Of a stretch of DNA of 64,000 nt, positions 7,726 to 15,939 are shown piece after piece; within the stretch, counting starts at the first letter, position 1, and each line of letters begins with the position of its first letter. Location of the stretch: contig NZ_JAMXWN010000012.1 in the NCBI RefSeq assembly GCF_024125425.1, positions 1 through 64,000 on the forward strand. The letters are read 5' to 3'. The notes below the pieces were generated by a model. That model ran no database searches. It was given only the letters and a program-made list of their open reading frames with translations, and had not been told where the DNA came from. Origin of the DNA: Sporolactobacillus kofuensis. Its GTDB lineage: Bacteria > Bacillota > Bacilli > Bacillales > Sporolactobacillaceae. The translations under genes and the position numbers were made by a program.

Positions 7726-8445
7726 GTGCATAAGCACCGTTATTTAGATTTTCTTGCGAAATTGTCTGTTGACCATGCACACCCAGGAGGGCATGCACTG
7801 ACTGAAGCAATGGTCAGGCTTCTCCCCATTCAGCAGGGGAGTGACGTCCTTGATGTGGGATGTGGAACCGGCGCAACGGCTGCATATCTCAGCGAAACAT
7901 TAGCTGCACATGTTACAGGCATCGATCTTCATCCAATGATGGTTGAACGCGCGAAGCAACGCGTTCAAGACAGTAAGCTGCCCCCAAGGATCATCCAAGC
8001 ATCCGCGGAGGCTATTCCATTTGATCAGGATAGCTTTGATTGTCTGCTTTCTGAATCTGTAACGGCATTTACAAATGTTAAACGCTCAGTTCCTGAATAT
8101 TTCCGCGTTCTTCGTCCTGGCGGTCATCTTATGGCGATTGAAATGGCATTAGAGCAGCAAATTGATGAGAAGGATAAACAAGCGATAAAATCGGTGTATG
8201 GTGTCGACGCTTTATTCACAGAAGAGGATTGGTTAACGATTTGGCATGACTCAGGTTTTACCAATACTCGCGTTTTGCCTGTTGATAAGCTACAGAAGCG
8301 TTCACAAGATGTGTTACCAACTTATAATTTAACAAGTGAAATTGACGAAGAAGTGCTTGAAGTTTGGCTGGAACACATGCAAACCTTACAGACCTATCAA
8401 CATGTGCTGTCCTACCGTATCTTTCATGCGAGAAAACCTGACTAA
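7726..8445 (+). CDS. Class I SAM-dependent methyltransferase
   Basis: The 239-residue protein carries the Rossmann-type SAM fold. Motif I reads VLDVGCGTGATAAYL, followed by an acidic residue at the end of strand 2 in 'VTGIDLHPMMVERAKQRV', motif II 'FDCLLSESVTAF', and 'RVLRPGGHLMAIEM' at the next strand. This is the Methyltransf_11/25 pattern seen in UbiE-like and small-molecule methyltransferases. The C-terminal third is a helical cap. I choose the GTG at 7726, which has GAAAGGG upstream; the TTG at 7705 lacks one. It is convergent with the comG operon, sharing a terminator. The substrate is unknown. Confidence 0.8.
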   Translation: MHKHRYLDFLAKLSVDHAHPGGHALTEAMVRLLPIQQGSDVLDVGCGTGATAAYLSETLAAHVTGIDLHPMMVERAKQRVQDSKLPPRIIQASAEAIPFDQDSFDCLLSESVTAFTNVKRSVPEYFRVLRPGGHLMAIEMALEQQIDEKDKQAIKSVYGVDALFTEEDWLTIWHDSGFTNTRVLPVDKLQKRSQDVLPTYNLTSEIDEEVLEVWLEHMQTLQTYQHVLSYRIFHARKPD

Positions 8446-8451
8446 TCTGAC

Positions 8452-8496
8452 GCAAATAACCCGGCCGTGCAAATGCACGTTGCCGGGTTATTTGCG
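8452..8496. terminator. Bidirectional terminator between methyltransferase and yqzE
   Basis: A perfect 14-bp stem (GCAAATAACCCGGC with its complement) serves the converging transcripts and overlaps the end of yqzE. Confidence 0.75.
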
Positions 8497-8691
8497 ATGC
8501 TTTTTGACACGACTGATAATATCAGAGGTATAACTCTCGATTGCGTCAGGTATTTGACCAAAAAGTTGATTGCGTAAAGGTGGACGAGCAGCTTTGTGTT
8601 CCCTACGTACTTTTTTTCGCTCTTCGCGAGGGGTTTCCATATAGCGAACAAACTGCTCTGTGAGAAAGCGAACGTATTCTTCAGACTTCAT
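8488..8691 (-). CDS. yqzE: YqzE-family small protein
   Basis: This 67-residue basic protein begins MKSEEYVRFLTEQFVRYMETPREERK and continues with a run of Lys and Arg and 'PPLRNQLFGQIPDAIESY', the pattern of YqzE. In Bacillus the gene lies next to the comG operon and aroK, as here, and its function is unknown. The start at 8691 has AAGGAG nine bases upstream and overlaps the 3' end of aroK in position only slightly upstream of its stop at 8714, so translation is probably coupled with the operon. No membrane segment is seen. Confidence 0.8.
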   Translation of the reverse strand: MKSEEYVRFLTEQFVRYMETPREERKKVRREHKAARPPLRNQLFGQIPDAIESYTSDIISRVKKHRK

Positions 8692-8713
8692 TCGCAGGTT
8701 CTCCTTATCGCTT

Positions 8714-9238
8714 TTACAAACAATTTGCCCATTGAGGTGCATTTTGATACATCTTTGCGAGATATTCATCAACGATTGCATCGACAGATTTGCCGGTGGT
8801 ATTAATGACGTGGTCAGCATCCAAGTAATCCGGAAGCCTTTTCTGATAGAGTAAGTCCAATTCTGTTCCTTGATTTTTCTGAGCGAGTGGTCGTGTTTGA
8901 TCGTTCAAAAGCCTCTGATGAATCATTTTAATGTCACAGTAAAGGAAGACAATAGTCCCTTTCTCGTGCATCAATTGCCGATTCATCGGATTGCAAATCA
9001 TACCTCCACCAGTCGTTACGATCGTTCGACGATCCATTGGTAATAACTCTTGGAGCAGTTCGGTTTCGCATGCTCTGAAAAAGGGTTCACCTTTTTCCTC
9101 GAATAGCTTGCTGATCGTTGTTTGCTGCTTCTGTTCAATTAATTGATCCGTATCGAACACTTGAGCATTTATTTTTTCTTCAAGGGCGCGGCCAAGTGTT
9201 GTCTTTCCCGCACCCATAAATCCGGTTATGAAGATCAT
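8714..9238 (-). CDS. aroK: Shikimate kinase
   Basis: The enzyme phosphorylates shikimate at the 3-OH with ATP, the fifth step of the common aromatic amino acid pathway. The 174-residue length is typical. Walker A reads GFMGAGKTTLG at residues 7-17; the shikimate site shows 'FDTDQLIE' (Asp) , 'FRACETELL' (Arg) and 'VVTTGGGMI' (Gly triplet). The lid Arg lies in 'NDQTRPLAQ'. The ATG overlaps the stop of comGG by four bases, so aroK is the last enzyme gene of the competence operon, an arrangement known from other Bacillales. Confidence 0.92.
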   Translation of the reverse strand: MIFITGFMGAGKTTLGRALEEKINAQVFDTDQLIEQKQQTTISKLFEEKGEPFFRACETELLQELLPMDRRTIVTTGGGMICNPMNRQLMHEKGTIVFLYCDIKMIHQRLLNDQTRPLAQKNQGTELDLLYQKRLPDYLDADHVINTTGKSVDAIVDEYLAKMYQNAPQWANCL

Positions 9239-9630
9239 GGATCAATTCTCTCAAGCCAACTTAATGGCTTACCGCTTTCTTTAGAGTAGATGATTCGGTC
9301 TACTTCTTGACTGTGATCAACAGAGATCGTCAGTGTCAGAGATAGCTGGCTTCCGTTATCATTAACAGTATAGGTAACCGTTCCTTTATGATAAACGAAT
9401 GTCCCTTGGTTGGCCAATTTTTTTTCCTTCATTTGATTTTCAATGTCAACCAGTACACTTTCTCGAATTTGTTGAAGTTGATAACGGGTGTTTGTTTGTT
9501 GGAAGAATTGACGATCGCTATTCAGGAGCAGCACGGAGTGAATCACAAATGCCAGAAGGATGACAGAAAGCATGATCGTTAAGGGTAGAACAAAACCATT
9601 CTCATTTTGAAATCGATGAATGCTCACCAT
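9235..9630 (-). CDS. comGG: Minor pseudopilin-like competence protein ComGG
   Basis: The 131-residue protein has a hydrophobic N-terminal helix ('NGFVLPLTIMLSVILLAFVIHSVLLL') behind a short charged leader, and a soluble tail of mostly polar residues. This matches ComGG, a minor pseudopilin of the transformation pilus. The typical G-F cleavage context is present as ENGFVLPL, although the +5 Glu of classical prepilins is lacking, as is usual for ComGG. It overlaps comGF by 29 bases and aroK by four. Position, size and topology carry the call; sequence conservation in this family is weak. Confidence 0.75.
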   Translation of the reverse strand: MVSIHRFQNENGFVLPLTIMLSVILLAFVIHSVLLLNSDRQFFQQTNTRYQLQQIRESVLVDIENQMKEKKLANQGTFVYHKGTVTYTVNDNGSQLSLTLTISVDHSQEVDRIIYSKESGKPLSWLERIDP

Positions 9631-10057
9631 CCTCCTTCACGTAAAGATAATCATCCCAATAATAAGAGCGATTAGCCTGATCAGTGACATGAATAGAGAG
9701 CAATGAACCATCGCTGATGAATTCCGCTGCCTTAACAGATTGAAGCACAATTTCATAACCTTGGGCATTTACTTGGCGGATGATGCGGCCAGAGGACACA
9801 AATTGATAACTTATCGTGTCACTCCCCTTATTCAAGTATAGAGTGTGCTGATCCTCTGAACTGCGCACTGCTTGTGAAAGGTGTAATTCTGTTGTTGTCT
9901 GTGCAAAGAAGAGCTGCGTTTCTTTCTGCGTAATTAAAGAAGCGGTGAAGGAGTTCACCATAAATTGAGTGATGGCGACAGCTAAGCTGAGAATAATCAA
10001 TAAAATTGAAAGAGCAAGCATCATTGAGAGCAGTGTAAACCCGGATTGATTTTTCAT
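9602..10057 (-). CDS. comGF: Competence pseudopilin ComGF
   Basis: The protein of 151 residues starts with a prepilin-like leader, KNQSGFTLLSMMLALSILL, giving a GFTLL cleavage site and a hydrophobic helix to about residue 33. The tail ('YQFVSSGRIIRQVN', 'ISDGSLLSIHV') matches the ComGF pattern of a small beta-rich head. ComGF is a minor component of the DNA-uptake pseudopilus in the membrane and wall. It overlaps comGE by four bases (ATGA) and comGG by 29. The +5 residue after the cleaved Gly is Ser rather than Glu, common in ComGF proteins. Confidence 0.8.
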   Translation of the reverse strand: MKNQSGFTLLSMMLALSILLIILSLAVAITQFMVNSFTASLITQKETQLFFAQTTTELHLSQAVRSSEDQHTLYLNKGSDTISYQFVSSGRIIRQVNAQGYEIVLQSVKAAEFISDGSLLSIHVTDQANRSYYWDDYLYVKEDGEHSSISK

Positions 10058-10386
10058 CGCCGTGCCTCACCATAGAGTGAATGTGTTCGTCCTCCATAAA
10101 CCCAGTAGACTCGAAGATAAGCGGAGTGTTCCGTTTGCTCAATCCATTCCATTTGAAAATTAGTGGTTGACTGGGGTTGTACTTGCATGTCGTTATTGAA
10201 TTTCCACTGTAACAACTGATGACGAAGAAAAGTAATTGCTTCACTCTTTTGTTTAATCATTTGCCGTTCCTGATTGGTGTGCATGAGTATCGGAAAAGCT
10301 ATACTGACGACCAACGTTAGAATGCAAAGCGATACCATAGCTTCAGTGAGAAATATTCCTCGGTGATTAAGAAGCTTTCTCAACAT
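10054..10386 (-). CDS. comGE: Competence pseudopilin ComGE
   Basis: This 110-residue frame reads MLRKLLNHRGIFLTEAMVSL, a prepilin leader with Gly-Ile-Phe-Leu-Thr-Glu, including the conserved Glu at +5, and a following hydrophobic helix. The short polar tail ends 'YWVYGGRTHSLYGEARR'. ComGE is a minor pseudopilin. I set the start at the ATG at 10386, inside the 3' end of comGD; the longer reading from 10506 would have a non-family leader encoded by comGD sequence. It is coupled with comGF by a four-base overlap. Confidence 0.78.
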   Translation of the reverse strand: MLRKLLNHRGIFLTEAMVSLCILTLVVSIAFPILMHTNQERQMIKQKSEAITFLRHQLLQWKFNNDMQVQPQSTTNFQMEWIEQTEHSAYLRVYWVYGGRTHSLYGEARR

Positions 10387-10840
10387 AGAATCGTCCTTGC
10401 CCAAGAAGTAACACCAACTTATAACGAATCGTTCCCATTGAGATTGTATAGGTGCTCGATCGAGAAAAATGGCCGAGTCGGTTGATCGAAATCGCAGTTT
10501 CACCAAAACTGTTATAAACCATGATTCGTTTATTCATCTCTTTTCGTTCGATTTGATTGTTCCTGGATACATAGAAATAGTGGTCCTGGTTATTGAATAC
10601 GATGCGAACAGTTTTCGATTGCGTGATCGCTTCCATTTGCGCATCATGGATCGTTTCTTGTACGTCTTCGGCAAACTGTTTGATTGTCATTTTATCGGAA
10701 AAATTTGAGAAGGAGAGAAAGGAAAGGGGTGCAAGGATACAGGCTATAGAAACGACAATGAGGAGTTCAATGAGTGTAAATCCTGATTGAGTAAGAAATT
10801 TACATTTATGGCGCGCTGACAATACCTGTTTCTGCATCAT
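10367..10840 (-). CDS. comGD: Competence pseudopilin ComGD
   Basis: The 157-residue protein carries a clear type IV prepilin site, TQSGFTLIELLIVVSI, with cleavage after Gly and Glu at +5, followed by a hydrophobic helix to about residue 45. The head contains 'DVQETIHDAQMEAITQSKTVRIVFN' and 'HYFYVSR', typical of ComGD. It would be processed by the prepilin peptidase ComC. The start overlaps the end of comGC by about 35 bases, and its own end overlaps comGE by 20 bases. Confidence 0.85.
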   Translation of the reverse strand: MMQKQVLSARHKCKFLTQSGFTLIELLIVVSIACILAPLSFLSFSNFSDKMTIKQFAEDVQETIHDAQMEAITQSKTVRIVFNNQDHYFYVSRNNQIERKEMNKRIMVYNSFGETAISINRLGHFSRSSTYTISMGTIRYKLVLLLGQGRFYVEKAS

Positions 10841-11135
10841 AAGTCAGTTCCTTATTCTTAGAATCTGTAATACTGTTCACGTATTTTCCAGTAAGCAGAT
10901 CATTGAGTGTAGCTGGTAATTCACCATCGTGATCCATCTGATAGGCGGCCACTTGACTCTGCACCAACTTAACCGTTGCCTCAGTGCTTTTATCTGTGAC
11001 AACAGCGTTAGATTTTGTCATATTTGGTACCGCAATCAACAATAAAATGGAAATAATTAACAAAACGATCATCATTTCGATCAGCGTGAAACCGCGTTCT
11101 GAATAGAGGACGAATTTCCGAAAGGTTTTGAACAT
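10806..11135 (-). CDS. comGC: Major competence pseudopilin ComGC
   Basis: The protein has 109 residues with the prepilin signal SERGFTLIEMMIVLLIISILLLIAVPNM, the best conserved part of ComGC. The head 'VKLVQSQVAAYQMDHDGELPATLNDLL' fits the major pseudopilin. It polymerises into the filament that draws DNA through the wall. A GGAGTCC site lies upstream of the ATG. It is here the first gene of the operon: the ATPase gene comGA and the polytopic membrane gene comGB, which precede comGC in Bacillus, are absent between 11136 and the aldo/keto reductase gene. Confidence 0.9.
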   Translation of the reverse strand: MFKTFRKFVLYSERGFTLIEMMIVLLIISILLLIAVPNMTKSNAVVTDKSTEATVKLVQSQVAAYQMDHDGELPATLNDLLTGKYVNSITDSKNKELTYDAETGIVSAP

Positions 11136-11337
11136 GCGAAGGACTCCTTTTTCGTGGGATAAGATGTGGGTGATACAAAGAGATTCAAATGCTTCGGAGA
11201 TAAAATAGATGAGGAACTACAGAGAGATGCGACATAAGGTGATGGAAAAAAGATTTTTAGAAGACTTGATCGCCTCCTTATAAACAGGAATGATAGTGCT
11301 AATTACTTTATTCGACATTATTTGAGTATATCCTTCT
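11136..11337 (-). promoter_or_regulatory. Leader of the shortened comG operon with possible ComK-like box
   Basis: The region where comGB should end holds no recognisable pseudopilus protein in any minus-strand frame. A sequence AAAAATCTTTTTT (about 11247-11259) fits the AAAA-N5-TTTT half-site bound by ComK, but only one such box is clear. An orphan TAAGGAGG at about 11274-11281 is not followed by a start codon and may mark a lost gene. Confidence 0.25.
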
Positions 11338-11372
11338 AAAAAAAAACGACTGACAACGCGTGATGTCAGTCT
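11338..11372 (-). terminator. Terminator after the aldo/keto reductase
   Basis: GACTGACA and TGTCAGTC form a stem with a nine-base T run on the minus strand. Confidence 0.75.
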
Positions 11373-11388
11373 CCTTTATAATTATTAA

Positions 11389-12228
11389 TTAGAATTCTTC
11401 GTAATGTGCAGGATCTTGATCAAAAGTTCGTCCATCCGGGCGGCTCAATTTTCCAATTGTTTGCATCTCATCATCACTCAGTGAAAAATCAAATAAAGAC
11501 AGATTTTCAAGCTGACGGGTTGGTGCGGATGATTTTGGCAGCGGTAGTGCACCCAGTTGGATATGCCAACGCAAGATGATCTGAGGAATGGATTTTTGAT
11601 GCGCATCAGCGATCTTTTGAATGGTTGAATCCTGGAGCAGTTTGTTTGCGCGTCCTAGGGGGCTCCATGATTCGGTGACAATACCATGTTCCTTATCAAA
11701 TGCCCGTTGTTTCTCTTGTGAAAAGTATGGGTGCAATTCCACTTGGTTCACACTCGGCGTTACCCCTGTTTCTTGAATGAGACGCTCAAGGTGTTCAGGT
11801 AAGAAGTTACATACACCGATCGAACGAATTAATCCCCACTTCTGCGCATCAATCAGCGCCTGCCAAGCTTCAACATACAAATCTTTGCTCGGGTTAGGCC
11901 AGTGAATAAGATAGAGATCATAGTAATCAAGCCCTGCTCTAAACAATGATTCTTGAATGGTTGCTAATGCGTCATCATATTTATGATGACGTCCCGGTAG
12001 CTTTGATGTAATGATCAATTCTTCACGCGGTACGGAACTACGGCGTACAGCTTCACCAAGTGCTCCTTCATTTTCATAATTGAAAGCTGAATCAAGTAAA
12101 CGATAACCTGTGTCAATGGCACTTAATAGGGTGTTCACACCTGAAGCACCATTTAGCTGAAAGGTACCAAAGCCAACGGCTGGCAAAGTTAAGCCATCAT
12201 TGAGTGTTAATTCTGGAATGCTTGTCAC
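11389..12228 (-). CDS. Aldo/keto reductase
   Basis: The 279-residue protein is an NADPH-dependent reductase of the AKR5-like group acting on small aldehydes and ketones. The active-site tetrad is visible: Asp in 'LLDSAFNYENEGALG', Tyr in NYEN, Lys in 'IITSKLPG' and His in 'YLIHWPNP'. The cofactor-binding end has 'LPLPKSSAPTRQLENL'. A GGAGGAG site precedes the ATG at 12228. It has its own terminator and is separate from comGC. The physiological substrate cannot be told; 2,5-diketo-gluconate and methylglyoxal reductases are both in the family. Confidence 0.88.
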   Translation of the reverse strand: MTSIPELTLNDGLTLPAVGFGTFQLNGASGVNTLLSAIDTGYRLLDSAFNYENEGALGEAVRRSSVPREELIITSKLPGRHHKYDDALATIQESLFRAGLDYYDLYLIHWPNPSKDLYVEAWQALIDAQKWGLIRSIGVCNFLPEHLERLIQETGVTPSVNQVELHPYFSQEKQRAFDKEHGIVTESWSPLGRANKLLQDSTIQKIADAHQKSIPQIILRWHIQLGALPLPKSSAPTRQLENLSLFDFSLSDDEMQTIGKLSRPDGRTFDQDPAHYEEF

Positions 12229-12509
12229 TGAATTCTCCTCCTTCTTTATCGTCTTTAGTTTAGCATTCCAATTATTGGTCGTCTAATGAAGCGCATTCAT
12301 GAATGAGATGTGAAAGGCATAAATGTATCCTTTGTGGTAGGGTGACCAGTTTTAAAAAGGATCTATAAAACTGTCAGACAATTCGCTATTAATAAATTCT
12401 TGTTAAATTCTTCTTACTCGTATATCGTAGAGATAACGCATATCCAGTGAAACATTTTCATAACATGGAACGTTTATTGATAAATTGCTATTTTTTGAGG
12501 TGATCTATT

Positions 12510-13892
12510 ATTCGAAAGCGAAATGTATTGATTATAAGCAGTACGCTCGTTCTGGCAGCACTTATTTTAGGACTGATCAGTTATTTTCAAGCAACGCACT
12601 TTAATTCAACTGTTACGATTAATGGGATTAAGGTTGGTCATTTAAAGCCGGAGCAAGCATTGAAGCGTTTGTCTGCGTATACCCTTAAAAATGACGTGTA
12701 TATTGGCAAAAAATTGATCGTGGATGGGAAGGACACAGGAACAAAGTTCACGGAACATGATTTAGCGTCAATTCAAGAAATCTTGAAACAGCAGTGGACG
12801 TGGTTTCCTTCATTTAAGAGGAGAAATTATAACGTGAATCCCGCGCAGAATGATCGCTATCGTTCAGTGACACTCCGAAACGAAGTGGAGAAGAAGCTGA
12901 AGACGTTAAATAAACATCTGAAAGCACCTAAGAATGCTTATGCCTATCTTGAAGATGGCAAAATTAAAGTGGCCAAGAGTGTTAATGGGGAACAGTATAA
13001 TGTTAATTCGCTAATGAAGGCCTATGATCAACAAGAATATAACAGTGAGATCCACCTGAATGCGCATTTCCTGTTACCGATTAAAGAAAACAGTAAAACT
13101 GTGAAAAATGAAAAAGAAGCTTTACGTACACTAATACAGAGAAAAGTCGATTACAAAGTGCAAGATCAAACGTACACATTCAATGCGAAAGATCTCATAA
13201 AGAATGCCCAAGTTACCGAAAAACGAAAACTCAAGATTGATCCAAGTGTACTCAAGAATAAAGTTGCTGAAATTAATAAAAAGCAATCCACTCTAAATAA
13301 AAAATTTACGTTTAAGACGCATTCTGGTTCAATGATTTCGGTACAAGGGCAATCCTATGGCTGGGCATTGAATGTGAGTCAAGAAACGAAACGTATTGAA
13401 AAAGCTTTTGAAAAAGGGAAGAAGTCATTAAAGGCTTATAATGTCTACGGCGTTGGCTACAGTACTTATGGCATTGGCTATCATAATCCAACAAATCATG
13501 GGATTGGGAATACCTATGCGGAAGTATCGATCAAAGAGCAGAAGATCTGGATCTATAAGAACGGAAAGTTAGTCACTTCCACAAATGTAGTCACCGGACG
13601 TCACAATACTCATGAAGATACACCAAAAGGTCTATGGTACGTTATGTATAAAGAATCACCTTCGGTACTTGAGGGTAGTGAGGTGGGCAACCCGAACTAT
13701 TCTGTGAAAGTGAATTATTGGGCGCCGTTTACGATGAGCGGATGCGGGTTTCATGATGCAAGCTGGCGCCGAAACTGGAAAAGTGATGCGTATCTGACCC
13801 AAGGATCAGGTGGTTGTGTCAATACACCGCCTAAAGTGATGAAGACGGTTTACGATAACCTTGAGCAAAATGAACCGGTAGTCATTTATTAA
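12510..13892 (+). CDS. L,D-transpeptidase with peptidoglycan-binding domain
   Basis: The protein makes or edits 3-3 cross-links in peptidoglycan outside the membrane. It has an N-terminal membrane anchor (about residues 7-26), two PG_binding_4-like repeats (30-300), and a C-terminal YkuD domain (about 340-460) with 'VVTGRHNTHEDTPKGLWYV', His in 'GCGFHDASW' and the catalytic Cys in GSGGCVN, about residue 436 of 460. I choose ATT at 12510 as start: GAGGTGATC lies nine bases upstream and the product begins with a typical basic leader RKRNVLIISS. The alternative TTG at 12528 has no ribosome site and lacks the positive leader. Confidence 0.85.
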   Translation: MRKRNVLIISSTLVLAALILGLISYFQATHFNSTVTINGIKVGHLKPEQALKRLSAYTLKNDVYIGKKLIVDGKDTGTKFTEHDLASIQEILKQQWTWFPSFKRRNYNVNPAQNDRYRSVTLRNEVEKKLKTLNKHLKAPKNAYAYLEDGKIKVAKSVNGEQYNVNSLMKAYDQQEYNSEIHLNAHFLLPIKENSKTVKNEKEALRTLIQRKVDYKVQDQTYTFNAKDLIKNAQVTEKRKLKIDPSVLKNKVAEINKKQSTLNKKFTFKTHSGSMISVQGQSYGWALNVSQETKRIEKAFEKGKKSLKAYNVYGVGYSTYGIGYHNPTNHGIGNTYAEVSIKEQKIWIYKNGKLVTSTNVVTGRHNTHEDTPKGLWYVMYKESPSVLEGSEVGNPNYSVKVNYWAPFTMSGCGFHDASWRRNWKSDAYLTQGSGGCVNTPPKVMKTVYDNLEQNEPVVIY

Positions 13893-13938
13893 AAAAGTTC
13901 TGTTTAAATTTAATGTTGTTTTTCTGACCACAAGGAAA

Positions 13939-14035
13939 TGTGTGAGACGCCTGCGGGATCAGGTGCCAGCGAGACCCCGCAGATCTTAGCCTGTACGAGG
14001 CGGCTCGCGGTGCGCCCGCGGCAAGCGAACACATG
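13939..14035 (+). repeat. Intergenic GC-rich structured repeat, full copy
   Basis: It contains GAGACGCCTGCGGGATCAG, GCGAGACCCCGCAG, GAGGCGGCTCGCGG and CCCGCGGCAAGCGAAC. Confidence 0.8.
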
Positions 14036-14098
14036 GAAATAAACCATAAAAAAACAACAAATGATTTTAACAAAGCCATTAAAACAAATAGGATTGGA

Positions 14099-14134
14099 AG
14101 CGCTCATCTCAATTTTGATGAACGCTTTTTTATT
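14099..14134 (+). terminator. Terminator hairpin
   Basis: AGCGCTCATC pairs with GATGAACGCT, followed by six T; it probably ends the L,D-transpeptidase transcript. Confidence 0.6.
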
Positions 14135-14252
14135 GCGAAAATTCTCATGTTGAAAAGGGAGGAGGGTTCATCTCTGTGAGTGAACGAGAAAAAGAAATGT
14201 TTCTAAGTTATAAGTCGAGATTTCTACGTAATAGCAAGCAAGTAGAAACACA

Positions 14253-14325
14253 CAGATTTTATAGTTGTTCGAGGCGGCTCCCGGATCACCAGTGGCAAAT
14301 CAGCAATCGAAGCGCATTGAATGCA
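14253..14325 (+). repeat. 3' part of the intergenic GC-rich repeat
   Basis: Only the second half is present: TTCGAGGCGGCTCCCGG and AGTGGCAAATCAGCAATCGAAGCGCA. The first half is degenerate. Confidence 0.6.
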
Positions 14326-14459
14326 AAACTATGGACTTCTCATACGTTTACGTACATGCAAAAATTTTTTCAGCTAAAATTCAGTTTCTCATCGTAAAGT
14401 ATGATCATGAATTGACCCTTTACTAAAAAGTAGTTACGTATTGAATAGGAGGACTTTTG

Positions 14460-14972
14460 ATGAGCAAGATCAGTCCAAAATGGATGGCACTATGTTCAGC
14501 AGCGATCGGGTTAACCTATGCAGCAGGCTATGTGGTTACGGAACCAAAAACTGCACCAGTTTCAGCAGCAACACAGCAAGTTCAGCTCAAGGGATCAACA
14601 AGCAAAAATGATCAACAGAGTTCAAGCTCAAGTTCAAGTAGCCAGGCTAGTCAGAGCAATACAAAAAAGCAAGCGAACCAAAGTAGCAGCTCAAGCCAGA
14701 CTCAGTCCATTTATAAAGATGGGAGTTACTCCGGAGAAGGGATGAATCGAATCGGCTCAGTTGCGGTTAGCGTTACGATTCAGAAAGGAAAGATTGAACG
14801 TGTTCAAATTACCGACTGCACAACATCTTATCCTGAAAGATTAATAGATCAGCTACCACAGCAAGTTGTCTCGCGCCAAAGTTCCAATGTAGACAATGTA
14901 TCCGGAGCAACTGAAAGTACGGATAATTTTAAAACAGCAGTAATGGATGCCTTAAGCAAGGCAAAGGCATGA
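14460..14972 (+). CDS. Secreted FMN-binding-domain protein
   Basis: The 170-residue protein has an N-terminal signal or anchor (residues 8-27, then SAATQ), a Ser/Gln/Lys linker (about 45-82) that could cross the cell wall, and a single FMN-binding domain (85-170) of the NqrC/RnfG type. The domain holds 'YKDGSYSGEG', 'VSVTIQKGKIERVQI' and the flavinylation motif DNVSGATES. By analogy with known ApbE substrates, FMN would be linked to Thr151 of SGAT. AGGAGG lies seven bases before the ATG at 14460. The modifying enzyme is encoded next, so the pair is a self-contained extracytoplasmic flavoprotein. Confidence 0.88.
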   Translation: MSKISPKWMALCSAAIGLTYAAGYVVTEPKTAPVSAATQQVQLKGSTSKNDQQSSSSSSSSQASQSNTKKQANQSSSSSQTQSIYKDGSYSGEGMNRIGSVAVSVTIQKGKIERVQITDCTTSYPERLIDQLPQQVVSRQSSNVDNVSGATESTDNFKTAVMDALSKAKA

Positions 14973-15015
14973 TTCATTCTCATGAACAGTAGTGAGGAGG
15001 CATTAGGAATTTCAG

Positions 15016-15939
15016 ATGACATACACAAGAATGTTCCTTTGCATGGATACAACCGTATCGATAAAGGTTGTTTCGGATCAAGATGAACAGCTGATCGATG
15101 AGATCATTAAGGAAGCAGTCCATAATTTTTATCAAATCGAACGCGCGTGCAACCGATTTGATCCAAATAGTGAACTGATGCACCTTTGTCATCGTGCGGG
15201 CGAAGAGGTCAGCGTTTCTCCAATTTTATTTCAGGCGATTAATTTTGCTGTTGAGACGGCGATCGAAACAGGTGGTGCGTTTGATCCCACCATTGGTAGA
15301 GTCATGGAGCAGCGCGGATTCAATAGAAACTATTTGTCGGGAGAAAAATTATGTTCCACTTTTGCAGACGATTCGGACGTGACCTATAAAGACATTACAC
15401 TATTTGATAGACAAAGGATCATTTTGTTAAAAAAGCCTATGGTTATTGATCTTAATGCGGTCGTGAAGGGAATGGCCGTCGATCTTGCGGTGAAAAGCAT
15501 GCGCAATGCAGGTCTTGATCATTTTATCGTTAATGCAGGCGGAGATATCTATGCGAGTGGACGAAATGAGCAAAACGAACCTTGGAAAATCGGTATAAGA
15601 AATCCAGCAGATCGAAATGCGTCGGTTGGCTATGTTCGGATTTCGGATGGAGCAATTTGTACATCGGGTGATTATGAACGTCCGAGTATGCTTTCGCCTG
15701 GCGAGAGTCATTTGCTCAATCCCGGCATGAATGCGTCTCCCCGAGAACTTTCAAGCTGTACGGTTATTGCTCCGTTCACGATGCTTGCAGATGCTTTCTC
15801 AACGGCTGCATCTGTAATGGGAAGGGATCAAGGCATGAAAAAAATGGAGGAAATGAATTTGGACTGTATAATGATCACCCACTTATCAGAATGCTCGTTC
15901 ACAAAAAATTTTAAGGAGCGTTTATCATGGAACGATTAA
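15016..15939 (+). CDS. apbE: FAD:protein FMN transferase (ApbE)
   Basis: ApbE moves FMN from FAD to Thr or Ser of FMN-binding domains. The 307-residue protein shows the family blocks 'MDTTVSIKV', 'NRFDPNSELMHL', 'AFDPTIGRVM', 'VIDLNAVVKGMAVDLA', 'FIVNAGGDIYASG', 'GAICTSGDYER', 'HLLNPG' and 'TMLADAFSTAASVMG' , the latter with the Mg-binding Asp. No lipobox or clear signal peptide is seen, so it may act in the cytosol or lack the usual lipid anchor. It overlaps the downstream membrane gene by 13 bases and follows its likely substrate by 43 bases, which points to one operon. Confidence 0.92.
   Translation: MTYTRMFLCMDTTVSIKVVSDQDEQLIDEIIKEAVHNFYQIERACNRFDPNSELMHLCHRAGEEVSVSPILFQAINFAVETAIETGGAFDPTIGRVMEQRGFNRNYLSGEKLCSTFADDSDVTYKDITLFDRQRIILLKKPMVIDLNAVVKGMAVDLAVKSMRNAGLDHFIVNAGGDIYASGRNEQNEPWKIGIRNPADRNASVGYVRISDGAICTSGDYERPSMLSPGESHLLNPGMNASPRELSSCTVIAPFTMLADAFSTAASVMGRDQGMKKMEEMNLDCIMITHLSECSFTKNFKERLSWND

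Noticed and set aside
7556-7810. Frame antisense to yqgX and the methyltransferase
   Set aside because: It lies within two clear genes on the other strand; it is a shadow.
11136-11337. Possible comGB remnant upstream of comGC
   Set aside because: One minus-strand frame is open across this stretch but reads a Ser/Pro-rich sequence with no GspF-like membrane pattern, and it is not in frame with a start.
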